From positions 130,502,971-130,566,970 of the forward strand of contig JAHLJT010004567.1 of assembly GCA_031308135.1 (NCBI GenBank): a DNA stretch of 64,000 bases, written 5' to 3'. Within the stretch, counting starts at the first letter, position 1. Each line of letters opens with the position of its first letter. A model generated the notes under the pieces. The model was given only the letters and a program-made list of their open reading frames with translations. It made no database searches and had not been told where the DNA came from. The stretch comes from Acheta domesticus (lineage: Eukaryota > Arthropoda > Insecta > Orthoptera > Gryllidae). A program made the position numbers and the translations under genes. Below, piece after piece: positions 1-13,700 of this stretch.

Positions 1-345
1 CCACACTAAAGAGATTCGGGGGGGGGGATCAGTATGAGAGTCTGTGCGATTCTGTAGCTTCAATTTCTTTCTGATGACTTCATTTCTCAGTCTCTCTTCT
101 TGTGATTCCCATGAGGTGTCTTAGAAATCTCATATGTGCCGCCTGTAGTTTTTGTTTCTCCCTCTCTCTTTCATTACCCATGTTTCAGAGCCTTACGTGA
201 TTGTAGGTTTAGTAGCTGTATTGTGGAGTTTCCATTTTGTTTCCAGGTTCATGTCTTTGCCAAAGTATCTCTTAATTGTTCCACATATTGTATTGTAGTT
301 GTTTGTTTGCTATGTCTTCCTGAGTTTGGTTGTATACACTTATGA
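1..345 (-). mobile_element. Degenerate LINE fragment, partial at window edge
   Basis: On the + strand, bases from about 45 to 345 resemble bases 13160-13440, which lie in a worn LINE reverse-transcriptase region on the minus strand. Shared wording includes the run around gaggtgtcttag, aatctcatatg and tctcttaattgtt. No intact reading frame remains. The fragment is cut by the window start, so its full extent is unknown. Confidence 0.6.
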
Positions 346-1604
346 TATTTCCATGGTTTGAACATTTATTTACTTTTTCCATTAATTTTCTATTTATTAT
401 GATCCAAAATAAAATGTTAATTTTAAACTCTGGGGGAAAAATATTCCAGCTATTATTTTAAAAACTTCAGAGTTGTTCAAATTAAAATCAATAACATCCA
501 TTCTTGTGGATAACATTCATTCTTGTGGACTAATATAGATGAAAACTTCAAAACAGCAGAAAAAATACAATTCCCTACAATACATTAAGGCTCTAGGGGG
601 GGAAAAATCTCTTTCTGCCATGCCATGATTTGCATGTTTTTGTGAATGTTAGCCTATAATAACACATGATTCTTATTTAAAAATATATGGTTCTGGATTT
701 CTGAAAGTAATAGCAGAAATAATTATTTTTCTACAGATTAAAATTAGCCTTTAATTTTGCTTGGGGTGTTGTATTTTTCTGATGTTTTGAATTTTGTTGT
801 ATGTTATCCACACAAGAATGTATGTTACTGATTTTACTTTGAACAGCTCAAAATGGTTGAAATAATGCAAAAAACTAATGTTAAAAATAATATAAAATTG
901 TTGAAATTAATGATTGGCAGTTTTTTTTCCTGAAGCCCAAAATTAGTTTTGAAGTTTCCATATGGTTTGATAGCATTTTGTTGTTTGATAGCAATGTTGT
1001 TTGGTTGCTGCTGTCTTTAGATTGTCCTGATATGGGCACTGAAGGTTTTTGTTTATTTTTTTGCCATATTTCAAAGGTGAAGAGTTTTTAACATTTACTT
1101 TTGATTTTTGGGTCAAAGATGTTTCCATTACTATCATCATCACATTTCCATCATCATCTCATTATCATCATCTCATCATCATCATCATCACATCATTATA
1201 ATCAACAACTGCAGGTTGCTAGGCATGTCACCTATTCCTGTTTCCCAGTACATGTGTTCCCAGTGGCTTTTTAGTTCTCTGAGTGTCCCCGAAGTGCTTA
1301 TGCCAGGAAATAGGAACAGGCATATATTTGTTCACTTCTTTCATTATTTGTTTTATCAATATTTGGTGTGTGGTGATAATAGTACAAGATTTTCTATTTC
1401 ATTGCAAGAATTATATCAAGAACAGAACTGTTTTCAGTCTAACATATTTTATTATTAAAATTTTGATTACTTTTAGTTTAAGATTTTTCAGTAATGACAT
1501 TATTATAATGATTATTAATAATGATATTTATTAATGGTGATATATAATCATTTTATTACACAGGGTTTTAATGTTTTATTAACCCAGTGTTTGTTTTTGA
1601 ACAG
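346..1604. other. AT-rich upstream region of ANKZF1, no gene seen
   Basis: I see no coding exon here. The stretch is AT-rich and contains an ATC-rich simple repeat. It ends in a pyrimidine-rich tract and acag at 1601-1604, which looks like a splice acceptor 21 bases before the ANKZF1 start codon. That suggests a non-coding first exon further upstream, which I could not locate. Confidence 0.5.
1129..1205. repeat. ATC-type simple repeat
   Basis: Interrupted run of cat/atc trinucleotides. It opens spurious His-rich reading frames that are not genes. Confidence 0.8.
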
Positions 1605-1625
1605 GAATAAAATTATTCAAGTAAA

Positions 1626-1731
1626 ATGGATCATCAAGTATACAGTATTTTCGATGAAGATAAATTCTTAAATTTAACTAAAGGCTTGAAAATTGCACAA
1701 TGTATGAAATCTGAAGATGATGTACAAGAAG
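1626..1731 (+). CDS. ANKZF1: ANKZF1 coding exon 1 (start codon)
   Basis: It starts with the ATG at 1626, the first in-frame ATG after the acceptor at 1604, and ends in phase 1 before gtaaga. The 35 codons have the sense MDHQVYSIFDEDKF, a short acidic N-terminus. Confidence 0.85.
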
Positions 1732-4700
1732 GTAAGATATTTCAATTAATCCAGTCCTGTTCTAATAATTTGAGTAGTTTGCAAGGTAAATATGACATGC
1801 ATTACTCATTGCAGAAAGTAAAGAGGTGGATCCTATGAATAAACGAATGGAAGAATTATTTGTATCTGACAAACTATTCTGCTCATTTTGCAATGTTGCT
1901 TTTGAAGATAAGTTCCAACAACGATTACACTACAAGCTTGATTGGCACCGTTATAATTTGAAACAAAACCTAATGGGTCGATCATTTGTTACTGAAGAAG
2001 AATTTCAGCGTCTTGCAGGTTGAAATATGTAGTAATAATTGTTACATTTTTTGGTGTACATTTATTTCAGTTAAAATGCAAGTAGGCTGTGATTGAGGGA
2101 AACTTAATTTTTAAATTTTAACTTGCTTGGAAAATTTTGTAATTATCAATTTATTTATTTAAGATGATGTATCCAGCATATCCGGGTCTGAGACTGATAG
2201 TGAAGACAATGAAGAGAATGAAGACAATTCAGAAGTGACACTCAAAGATACTGAGACTAAAAATAATATTACATCTCAAAAATTACAGATTGAACGGCAT
2301 TGTAAAGTTTTCTTTGAGAATGCTGAGGGAAAAATTCTTTCAGTTTACCGATGTGTACTCCATGACAAAAAAGTAAGCAAATTAGAACAGTAATTAAAAT
2401 AGAGAATTGTTAAATTAACAATTATTATTAATAACAATTCTGCAAAATATATGAGTAATTTATAAAACAGTACTAATTAAATAAACAAGTGATTTTTTAA
2501 AATAAAGTTATTGTTTTGTGAATAAAAAAATATTTAAATATTAAAGAACATAATATGTGCCTCTTTAATCTTTCATTTATGAAGAACATCTTGAACAAAG
2601 GAAGGCTGGAAACTGATCAATGATGGAGAGTCTTCTGCTTGGGAAGCCTTATCATGCCACCCTTCTGGTTGTCTCCTAATGTTGATGTGGACTCTTCATT
2701 ATTCATCAATTTCCAGCCTTCATCTGTTCAAGATGCTCTTTGTAAATGGATAACAGTATGTACAACAATATATAAAAATTTCAAAATAATTTAACTAATA
2801 ATTGAGCTCTTTATTATATAATATTAAATTAAAGATCAGATTGAAATTTGCTATTTTGCAGATGAGCCCTGATAATGAAAATGATTTAGTTATGTCTGCT
2901 CTACAATCTGCAGAGAAACCTACATGGGCAGTTATAATGTTAGGAGGAGGGCACTTTGCTGCTGCTGTGTTTCAGGGTAATGTGAAAATAACTGTTTCCT
3001 TTTTATATATCAAAACAATTTTAATCAAAACAGGATGTTAACATGAAGTATGAATTTAGGAAAAGAAGCTATTGTGCATAAGTCATTTCATTCATATACT
3101 GTTAGAGCTCGCCAGGGGGGAACCCAGAGCTCCCGAGATGGTCGATCTGGTGGCAGTCACCCCAAGAGTGCTGGTGCAAGCCTACGAAGGTATAATGAAG
3201 CTTCTTTTAATCAGGTAATTCCTTTGTGTATTATCTGCATTTTGCAATATGAAATAGGGTTTTATAATTTTCAATAACATTAATAAAAAAGCCATTTTAC
3301 CTTTTTGTGTTTTTTTTATAAATTTTCATGCATGTACTACAGCTTAACAAGTTCCTAAGTTTTGCATTTAACTTGTTTTAAGCAGTTGCAGGAAATGAAA
3401 ATGATGCTCATCTTTAAAACTGTTTGCTAATGTTGTTAACATTTTGTTTTGGAGAAAACTTAAAGTCAGTACTTCGTCCATCATGTAACACAATTTTTGT
3501 TTCTGGGTAATAAATATCATTTTCTAATGGGTTCTATTAAAAAAAAACATAAAGAAACCTTACTTCCCTGCAAAAACTTTGCTTTTGTAATCAGGAGAAC
3601 GAAAAGTTGAAATTTGCATACTGTCATTTAGGAAACATACAAATTTTTGGGTTTATATTTATTTAAAGAAAAAAGGGATCATAATGTTTTAAATCAATAG
3701 TATATTTCACCAAATTGACGTCAAGGAACCTAGAAATGTGTAGTTTTGCAAGATATTCGAGGATATGTCATATCACTTTCATGAATTACCCTCCAAATAT
3801 ATTCCCCCATCATTTTAAGTTTCATTGGTTCATTTTAAGTTTATTAATATAAGGTAGCAATATTAAAAATGTCGCATGTCCTGATAAAATTGCTCACCTT
3901 GCTCCTCGGAATAGCCACCAATGTTTTCCTTGAAGCTGTCAAGGATGCATATTTTGAGAGACTTTCTGTAGAAAATTTTGTTGTGCTTTTTAACCAGAGT
4001 CTCAACCATTCAATATAGTTCTCAGCTTTATAATTTCTAAGGAAGCCTTTAACTATTTTAACAAAACTGATCTGTGCCTCATTCTCCTTTGCTCTGAGAA
4101 GCTTGGGAAACTCTTGACACTCAATAACTTCCTTGATTTTGAGGTCCAAGAAAAACACCAGCTTTAACTTTTGTTTTGGAAAGCTTTGGGAACAAATGTA
4201 GATGCTTGAATGCTCCAAATTCCATGTCTAACACTGCCACAAATTGTTTCAACAGACCCATTTTTATGTACAAGGGTGACATTAGTACCTTTTGAGGGTC
4301 TACAAGTGGCTCCCATTTAATGTTGTGATTCCTCACAGTGTTCTCAGTATATTTAGGCCAATATCATTTATCATAGTGTGCTTTAATGTCCCTGCTATCT
4401 CACAAAGTTAGCATGGAAACTTCATAAACTTTCCTTGAAGAATCATCAAGAAGGCAATAATTTTGAAGTCTCCAATAACTTCCCAACCATATTCTTCATA
4501 TTTCTGTGCATTTAGCAATCTCTTTACATTGCAGTACTTTTCTGTAAGCTATGTTGAATGGGCAAGGGGAATAGATGGAAACTGGTTACCGTTGTTGAGT
4601 AATACTGCTTTGAGACTTTGATGAACTGTCTGAAAAGAACCACCACTCACTAGAATGAAGAGAAGTTCCAATATTCTCAAACAAACCAGTTATATCATGA

Positions 4701-7700
4701 CAATAGCAGAATTCTTCTTCTTCTTTGATGAAAAATATGGAAAAATTGTTATGTTGCTTCCTCTGATTCAACACTAACAGTTGCATCTAACAAGTTCCAC
4801 TGCCATAGTCTGGATGTCAAGAACTCAGCATTAGACATTGTAAGACCAATGCCCATGATCAAATCATTTAGATCCTTTTGGTTGAGATATTATGTTTTCC
4901 TTTCATTGGTTCCACCTTTATAACAGTAATTAGGGTCTTCAAAATCTTCTGCACTTTCTGAATTTCTATTACTGTCATCACCAGTTTCATCTCACTGTGG
5001 AGGACTAGCAACAGGAAGTCCAGAGCCATGTGACTTAGGGGAGTGGAAGATGGTATGTTGGGATAAATGAATGCAGGCGCTTTCTTGCCAGTCCATTGTT
5101 TAAAAGAGTCCACCATGTAGAAATAGCAGTTCGTAGATCGTCCATGGGTTCCTGACAAATTCTTGAAACACCATACTTCATAGCCCTTTTTTTCTCTCAG
5201 TATTATCCTTCCAGAGTGTTCTTACAGGTCGCACAAGTTACACATGGAGCCCAGGATATGTCCTGAACTCTAACAGACATCCTGAAGTATGTATGCTTGT
5301 ACTCTTCACACATCTTCACTAATGATGAAATGGGTAATTTTTTAATCTTGTTTTAATAAATTTCCCCCAAATAAAATAGAAGCTGGCTACTTGCAACTTC
5401 TTGAAGCCTTATCTGAGTAGAATCAAAAGTCAATTATGAGAAAAATCTCTTCTCACTGACTGAGGGTGCTTAGAAAATTGAGAATAAATTTGTATTAGTA
5501 TAAGGCTTATGAAACAGAGAGTAATCAGTATTCAACTAAGACTTTTGATGATTACAAAAAAATCTATTAAAAAATTGGTACCAAAAAAATAGAAACAAAT
5601 GCAGAATTTGGCAGTTATGTTAATATCATTGTGAAGGTTACAAAAGCAAAGTTTTGAGGGGACAATTAGTATTTTCTGAACATACTTGCTTTTCAATTAA
5701 ACAGAATTCAATCAGATAAGATCAAACCAGAAACGAAATTTTCTTGAAAATTTGTTACACCAACTCAGATATGCCACGTCTGTTTTATCCTTTGTAGAAA
5801 TCTGTTAAACTTCTTATGGCTTTCTTTTTACAGCATATACAAGATATTTTAACAGAATGGATAAGCCATCTTGAAGCTTGTAGCTTGATATTGTGTCGTG
5901 CTGTTGGTCACAATCGTCATATACTATTTGGTGGGCGCAATCCTCCTCTTAGCAAAACTGACACCCGCCTGCGAACTATACCATTTTCTACACGCAGAGC
6001 AACATTTAAGGAAGTGCAACGTGTTCATGCCACCATTTCATCACTGGAAATTTATGGCAAGTTATTATGATACATTCTTTTGTAGCTTGCTCTTGCTGTT
6101 TTTGGTGCTTGTTTTCAATCGACATGAAACACATTTTCCTCAATGTTAATTGTAGTGATATAATGTAAAATTGTTAATAAAGTATGTTATCTGATAAATT
6201 TGATTACATAAAAGTGAATTTAACTTTGCAAATTTATTTTTAATACTATATATGATAATATCATTCCTCTCTGAATACAAGAATACATTTTCTAGGCAGG
6301 AAGATTTTTTAGTGTAGGTGAATTACAATTGTATTTGACCTATACTAAAACTCACTTGCCAAGATTACATAATACACACATGAGTAGATTATTTACTAAT
6401 GGTAAAATTGAATTATTTACAGACTACTTACTTGAGAAATCATGGGATGTAGTTTATAATGTTGTTTTTTTTTATACAAGCTACAAATAGGGATAATTTT
6501 TTTCAAAGCTCTCATTTCATTTAAACATTTGTTTTCCTTTTAAAAAGAGAAAAGTAAACATTTCACAGAAAAGCAATTATTGGATAATGTAAGGAATTAG
6601 AACTTTGGGTTAAAACGAGCATACTCTTTTATTGCTAACCATCATACATACATACCTGTATTGCCTGGTTTCTGTGTCTACTTGTGAAAACAAAAGCATT
6701 TTAGGGAAAGTAATAGCACAGGCAGAAATAATGAAACTAGTGGTAATATAGAAGGAATTTCTCTTTCCAAATTAATTACTTTCTTTACCTCTTCAGTCTG
6801 AGGTAGCATTTTGGTTTTGTTCCCAGCTACCTCCTATTGGTGCCTAGTAGACATTCTTGCACCTTTTCCCAAATTTTTTGGTCCCCTAATGGTAAAATTG
6901 AAATATGACTTTAAGAATATAACAGAAGCATAAAACCTGGTCCTATTTGCAAATTTTCATTGAGAAGTACAGTGAGGAAATGTTGTTTGAGCATTTCTGA
7001 ATGTGTACAATTTTAAGTTCATGAAATTTTTGAGTTTTCGAGTAACTTCACTCAAAATCATTTGAAATCAAAATAATGTATAAATATGCCCATAATGTAA
7101 ATATTAATGATATGAGAGATATTTATTTATTTATTTATTATACGGCAGCAGCTAAGCTGATATGCGTACATCTACTATTACACAGCACTTCACATCATAT
7201 AGCATAATACACAGTTTATCAGTTAATAGGGGACATCAGGACACTAAGAGTTTATCAGGGCACATTAATTTCTTGGTTGGCTTGAACCAGTTTCCTCTTG
7301 AATGCCATTACATTTCTCATGGACACATGACTTTGTGGTAAGGTGTTCCAGACATTTACGATTCTATTGGCAACAAATTGTGCATGAAGGTTGGTCCGTA
7401 CTCTCTCTTTCTGCAATCTGCTTTTATATCCTCGAAGTCTACCATCTGGCCGTCTAATGAAAATTTCCTCGAATTCTTGTACGTCATACTCTCCTTTAAG
7501 AATCTTGTAGGTCTCAATGAGGTCGCTTCCTTCTCTTCTGCGTGCCAGTGTCGTGAGTCCAAATTTTTGACACCTATCACTGTAGTCCATGTTCTGCAGA
7601 CCCTGTGGCAGTTTAGTTATCTTTTGCTGCAATTTCTCCAAATGCTGAATGTCCTTTTTGTAATATGGTGCCCATACAACATTGGCATATTCCACAATTG

Positions 7701-10700
7701 GCCTCACATAGGTCGTATAGGCCTGTCTAACAAGTGGCACAGTTAAGTCAAGAAATGCCTTCCGAATCAGGTAAGCGGTGGCATTAGCCTTTCTGGCGAT
7801 GGCAGCAACTTGTTTCTCCCACTTGAGATCCTGTGATATGATCACCCCTAGATCCACCTGTGATTCGGTTTGCTCAACCATCTTCTGCTGGATATAGTAT
7901 GGATTTTTAGGGTTTCTCCTTCCAAGATGGAGGATTTACATTTTGAACGATTTAGGGGAAGCAACCATTTCCAAGACCATGCCTCTACTTGCACAAAATC
8001 CTCTTGTAAATCATTATAAGAAGTAAGCGGATTTCCGAAGATCTTTGTATCATCTGCAAAGCAGTTCCAGTTCGATCTTATATGTGAGCCAAGATTGCTG
8101 GTGTATAAGAGGAACAGTATAGGGCCCAAACTGTTCCCTGTGTTTAATTAATCCCAATATTTAAAAAAATTTGCAAATTATTTTATTAACAATACTATAA
8201 AGTCAAGTATGTTGTGCTTTTACAGGTGCAAATAAGTTTTCTATAACTTGGGAATGAACATTTATGGTACTTGCTATGTTGATTCTTTTATTCATCATTC
8301 AACTGTGTATATAATAAAAGGGTGAAGAAGTAGTTTTGGAACTCCAGAAAACTTTGCAGATTTTACATCTCCACTCATGTCACATTCAGTTTTACAGTGT
8401 TTTTGGATGTAAAATATATATCAGATCAGATCAAATCAAATCAAATCAAATAAAAAATTTAGGCTTTGTCTTCAGTCCACATCAGAACTGTAATAAGATA
8501 CTATATTCATTGTGTTTATCATGTAGATTGATGCTCACTTCAATGTCACAAGAAAACTGATGTGTTTCATGAAACACATTTCAATGAATATTGTGACTTG
8601 TTACACTCTTATGAAGGCTAAATACGTAGTTGCAATGATGGCAATTGGATAATTTATGTTTTAATTAACCTAACCTCAAGAGTCTTTCCATCAATAATTA
8701 CTATTTTAAGGTCAATAAATGAAAGAAAATAATTTTTCTATTTTTATCTCTTTCACATTTACAAACTATCAGCATTATCGCAAACTATCAGTATGACTAT
8801 TGTTTAATATTTTATGAGAAAACTTTTGTCAAATTTTCTTCTAGTTGCTTGCTATTGAAGTGTCTTTGTGATACTTGAAAATACTTTTTATCTTCACAAT
8901 CTCAAAAGAATGTCAGTAATCAAAACTTGAGTCTAGAGCTGCTACTGAATGTAAACAAGATGTGCATTTTTTCTTCCAAATTTTGGGAAGTTTTGTTGTT
9001 TTGAAAAATTGCCAATTTTATTTTCACCAAATAACATATTTAAATTTTCATTTTTGTAGGTGATGCTAAGGATTTTCAGTCATCCTTTCCTGTGTCACCA
9101 AAGAAAGTCAAATCTAAAACATCGGTAGATAGAAAAGATGATGTGACACAACAAAATGACAATGTAGAAACTGTGGTGGCAAAGGAGGAGGGGAACTCAT
9201 CAGAAAACAAAGAAGAAAAGGAAGGTCGGCTTTCTCGTTCTCCTTCTCAAAAAAAGCCAATTAATCGTGCAAAGTCACGCCCATCCCCACATCGTCCCCT
9301 CCCAGAAATTGTAACAGAAATTTTAGCACAAAGTTCACCGGAAGTGAGCGACATGGATGATGGGGAAATAAAGTGGAGTGGACAAAATGAGGAAATCTCT
9401 ATGCAACATGATCTTCAGGAGTTTGAGGATACTGTTCCACAGTGGGTGAAAGACAAAAAAACAAAGAAACAGGGTAAACAAGTAAAGAAGAAGAAATTGG
9501 ATGGTAAAGACAGCAAGAAAGTAGGTATGTGTGAATTAGTTTCTTTTATTTATCAATTTATCATCTTGATTTCTATTATAGTTATTTATTTATGTCAGAA
9601 AAAAACAGAGTTTGAATGAAGTTGAAAAGGAATTGAGAAATGAGGAAATATTGCCTCATCATATATTTCTAAGTTTATTACACTCTTTGTATTTTTATTT
9701 TCAATTTTTCATGCAGAGAAATGTAGTGAAGCAGTGAGAATTCTGCGCCAAAAACTGCTAGCGGCATGCAAACTTGGCAACACAACACTTTTGCAAGAGT
9801 GTCTTAAAATAGAGTGTAATGACACTTCTGAAATTTATAATGAAGAAAAAAAGACACATAACAGCAATAATGTTACTCCTGATGAACTTCTTGGTTGTCT
9901 AAATGAACATGTTACTGACAATGGCAGCACTCTTTTACATATAGCTGCTGAAAATGGAAATACTGGAATGCTAAGGCATGTTGCAATTTGGAGATACTTT
10001 TAGCTCATTAGGAGTCTTACTGGAAAATATTGTTGAATTTGATTAAAGAACATAATCTTCATGGCTCAATATTTTCTTAATAATTTTTCTAATCAATTGC
10101 ATGTTTCTTAATTGATGTGTGGTCTTTAGAAAATAAAGGTTTACAGAATTTAGTATTATCTTCCTAACCAACAGCTTTGAAATGATGGTTTTATTTGTAG
10201 TAAATACGTAGTGTCATATCGCACCACTAAGGCAAGAGGGCCACATCTTCGAAAAATTGGAAATTGAGATTCACCCATTGTTAGATTCCTTGATTTGCAT
10301 TACATGATAGGCAACAATGCCATATTTTTAGTTTCATAAACAGCCAAGTAAGAGCAATTCAATTTAAATTCAATCCTGTATTTATGTATCCTCGAGAAAA
10401 CTTCCAAAGGCTCTCCTACGAATGAATAATTTTGGAGTTTGGCCCTGTTCACTAGGGATGCGATATTACCTTTAGGATTTTATTGCTTTTATTTGAATCC
10501 CTTTCTGAATAATAACTATGTGGGTTGAATTCTTGTATTCAAGGAAATCTCATTTGTGAAGTTTCACAAGTTAAAATTTGCATTCAAATCCTAAAAGATT
10601 CTTGAATTTTTCATGTGAAATAATATTAATAAATTTAGTGAAAAGGAACCCTGCTAAGACAAGATAGTAATTGTGAAGCTTCTATGAATTTCAGGAAAGA

Positions 10701-13700
10701 TTTCAGTGCAGCTAAATCAGATAAATTCTTTAACTTACATTTAATTATAAGGAACATTTTATTAGTTTATATATTTTTTAGTGACATAAGGGAATTATAA
10801 CATACCTGATAGCTTAGAGTAAAATATAAGAGTTGAAGATTCAATTTGGATTCAAATGGTAAAAAAATCGGCGAAGATTTGAACTTTCAGTTCTTGAATC
10901 TTTTTCAGTATTTTAGAGATTTGAGGATTCAAATGCTTTGTGTCAAATAAAAACTGATGGAACAAATTTTAAAAATATCTGTCCCCAAATATTATCTAAT
11001 TTTTATCATAAATATGTATATGATGGTAAGTACTACTACACATTTGAAGCTAACCAGTGTATGCAGGAGAAGAAAGTGATGTAAAGGTTCCTAACTTCCT
11101 TCATTTGTAATATATGAATATAATTCTATGAATAAATGTTCTTTTAAAATTGATTCTCTTTAAATAAACATGAAAATGATGTACTATTTTTTATTTTACA
11201 GACTGTTATCTCCAAAAATATTTTTGGTACCTTAATGGAATTATGAGTTGAAATTAATGTTTAATGAATATTTATGTTCTAGGTGTCTGCTTGAAGCTGG
11301 TTGTGACCCCAGTTTGAAGAATAAGAAGTCTCAGGCTCCATTTGCGGTGTCTGTAGACAGGGAGACAAGAAATGCTTTTAGAAAATTTATGGGAGAATTT
11401 CCTGATAAATATGATTATAGAAAGGTGAGGACTGTTTGGAGTTGTAATATTTCAGCCTCAATGTGAACTTTTCAGGGTTAATTATGTAGTTAACTATTGT
11501 AGTGTTGGTTTGTGTAGTGTTATGTTTACTCTAAGAGAATAATATCTCAGTTTTAAGCTTTCATTTATTTTTCTGCTCTTCAATTTGTTCAAGGAAAAAC
11601 ATGGCCTTCTGAAACAATATTTCTTCTCTCTATTTTAAAATAACCTTACATTATAACAAATATTTTTGGATGGAAATTTTTAGAAGATTTTTATATTGAA
11701 GAGTACCAATTTACATAAAATGAAAAAGAAACAATATTTTGTGGTAATTATTGAATGAATATTCTAGTTGTGGGGTTTAGTGTTTATAATCTTGTGACGT
11801 AGCTACTTACAAGCAAAATTAACTTACTCAAAAGGGAAAAAATACAATTTAGATTTGTCAGTAAAGAATAATATTTATGAACTGTTAACATTACTTTCTA
11901 TTCCTTCAATGATTGTGGCACTTTCTTTAACTTTAATTACTGTCCTATTGCATAGTTAAGTATGACGACTGACATTACAAGTGCAGATAATAAGTAGGCT
12001 ATGTATCCAAAGTGTTTGTGATTTTTTGTAGTAATTTTGTCTAACCATTTACATGATTAAAAAAAACAAACATGTCTTGTTAATTTTATTGTTGAACTTT
12101 TAATTGAAAATTGAGGATTATAGTTGGGGAATTGTTGAACAGTTAATGGAATATTAATGACTGTTACAAGATGATAACTTTGATGAAAACAAGGTAAAGA
12201 ATTATTAAATTTCTGAATTTGAATGTAAATTCTGACATAAAGATTATTATAAAATATGGGTTTTAATCAATTATAAAAGTGAAATGTCAATGGAAAATGT
12301 GGTCCAAATCTCAAAATTATTTTTTTTATTGTGAATTTGTCATTATTTTTTAACTTATTGATGAATAATGTTCTTTTTTAAATTTCTTTTTGAATTAAAA
12401 ATAATAAATTTTGTTAATTAATCAAATGAAAGTATTAGTTATTTGTTTTTTTCAATTTGCAGTCACAGATTCCTGGACCTTTGACAGATGAAATGGAACG
12501 AGAATTGGCAGAAAAACAAAAGGAACTTAGAAAAGCGAAACGAGCAAAAGAGAGGGAAAGGAAGAAGGAAGAAACTGAAAAAGACAGATTTTTGAAACTA
12601 AGTGATCGAGAAAAGGTATTTAATTAGTACATTTTAATTCCTATTACTTACATTTGTAAATTTCTAATAGAAAAATAAGTTATCAATGAATTTTCTTGAA
12701 TGGTGTATTCCTGTTTGAAAATCATTTTTGGATGTTCTATGGTTTTCAGACATACTTCCCATGTTGTATTTGATAAATATTGTATATTATAGTAGAAAAA
12801 TTCCATGATGAAAGCATCTTACTTTATAGTTAATTTATTGTGAATGTTATTAAATACTGAGAATAGTGCATTGTTTTTTATTTTGCAATGTAATATTAAA
12901 AATATACATAACTTACTTACAGGTATGTTTTTTCTTATAGATTGCTATGTTAAATGATTATTCATTATGATGAACTAAACAGAAATTAGACTTTACAATC
13001 TGTTTCTCTTGGTTTATTGCAGAATTCTTGGTAGCTATTTGTCTTCTATGTGTTTCTGCTGTTGCTATTTGTTTTGGGGTCTTCCTGTATCTCTGTACTG
13101 TCCAGTTTGTTTTTCCTGATCAGTTTTTTCAGCTTTTTGTTGTTCATTATCATCCTACCATTTCATTTGAGAATGTTCTATTTCTCAGTCTTGTCTTGTG
13201 ATTCTCATTGAGGTGTCTTAGGAATCTCATATGTTCTGCCTGTAGTTTCTGCTTGCCCTTCTCTGTCATTATCCATGCTTCAGATCCAAACATGATTCTA
13301 GATTTAGCTGCTATACTGTGGAGCTTCAGTTTCGTGAGTCCATGACTCTGCCAAAATATTTCTTAATTGTTCTACATTTTCTATTGTTGTTTAGTTTCTT
13401 TTCTATGTTTTGCTGAGTTTGGTTAAACTTCATTACGTTATTTTTTTCCACTAGTTTATCATGTATTACCATTTTGGCTATCCTTTCTTCTTTGCCTGTC
13501 ATAACTTTTGTTTTCTGAACTGCTATCTTCATGGAGGATTTTTGGGCCAGTTTTGTCAGTTCAAAAACATTTTTTTGTAATTCATCTTCGGAATCCATTA
13601 TAGTAGTTTGGTTGCCAACATACAGGATTGAATCCATCTGTATAATCTATTGCTCCCTGGTTAACTTTCCTTCTCCAGTTTCTCACTAGGTGGTATTGTA

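Noticed and set aside
7378..7746. 122-codon + strand frame
   Set aside because: Shadow of the CR1-like reverse transcriptase on the minus strand.
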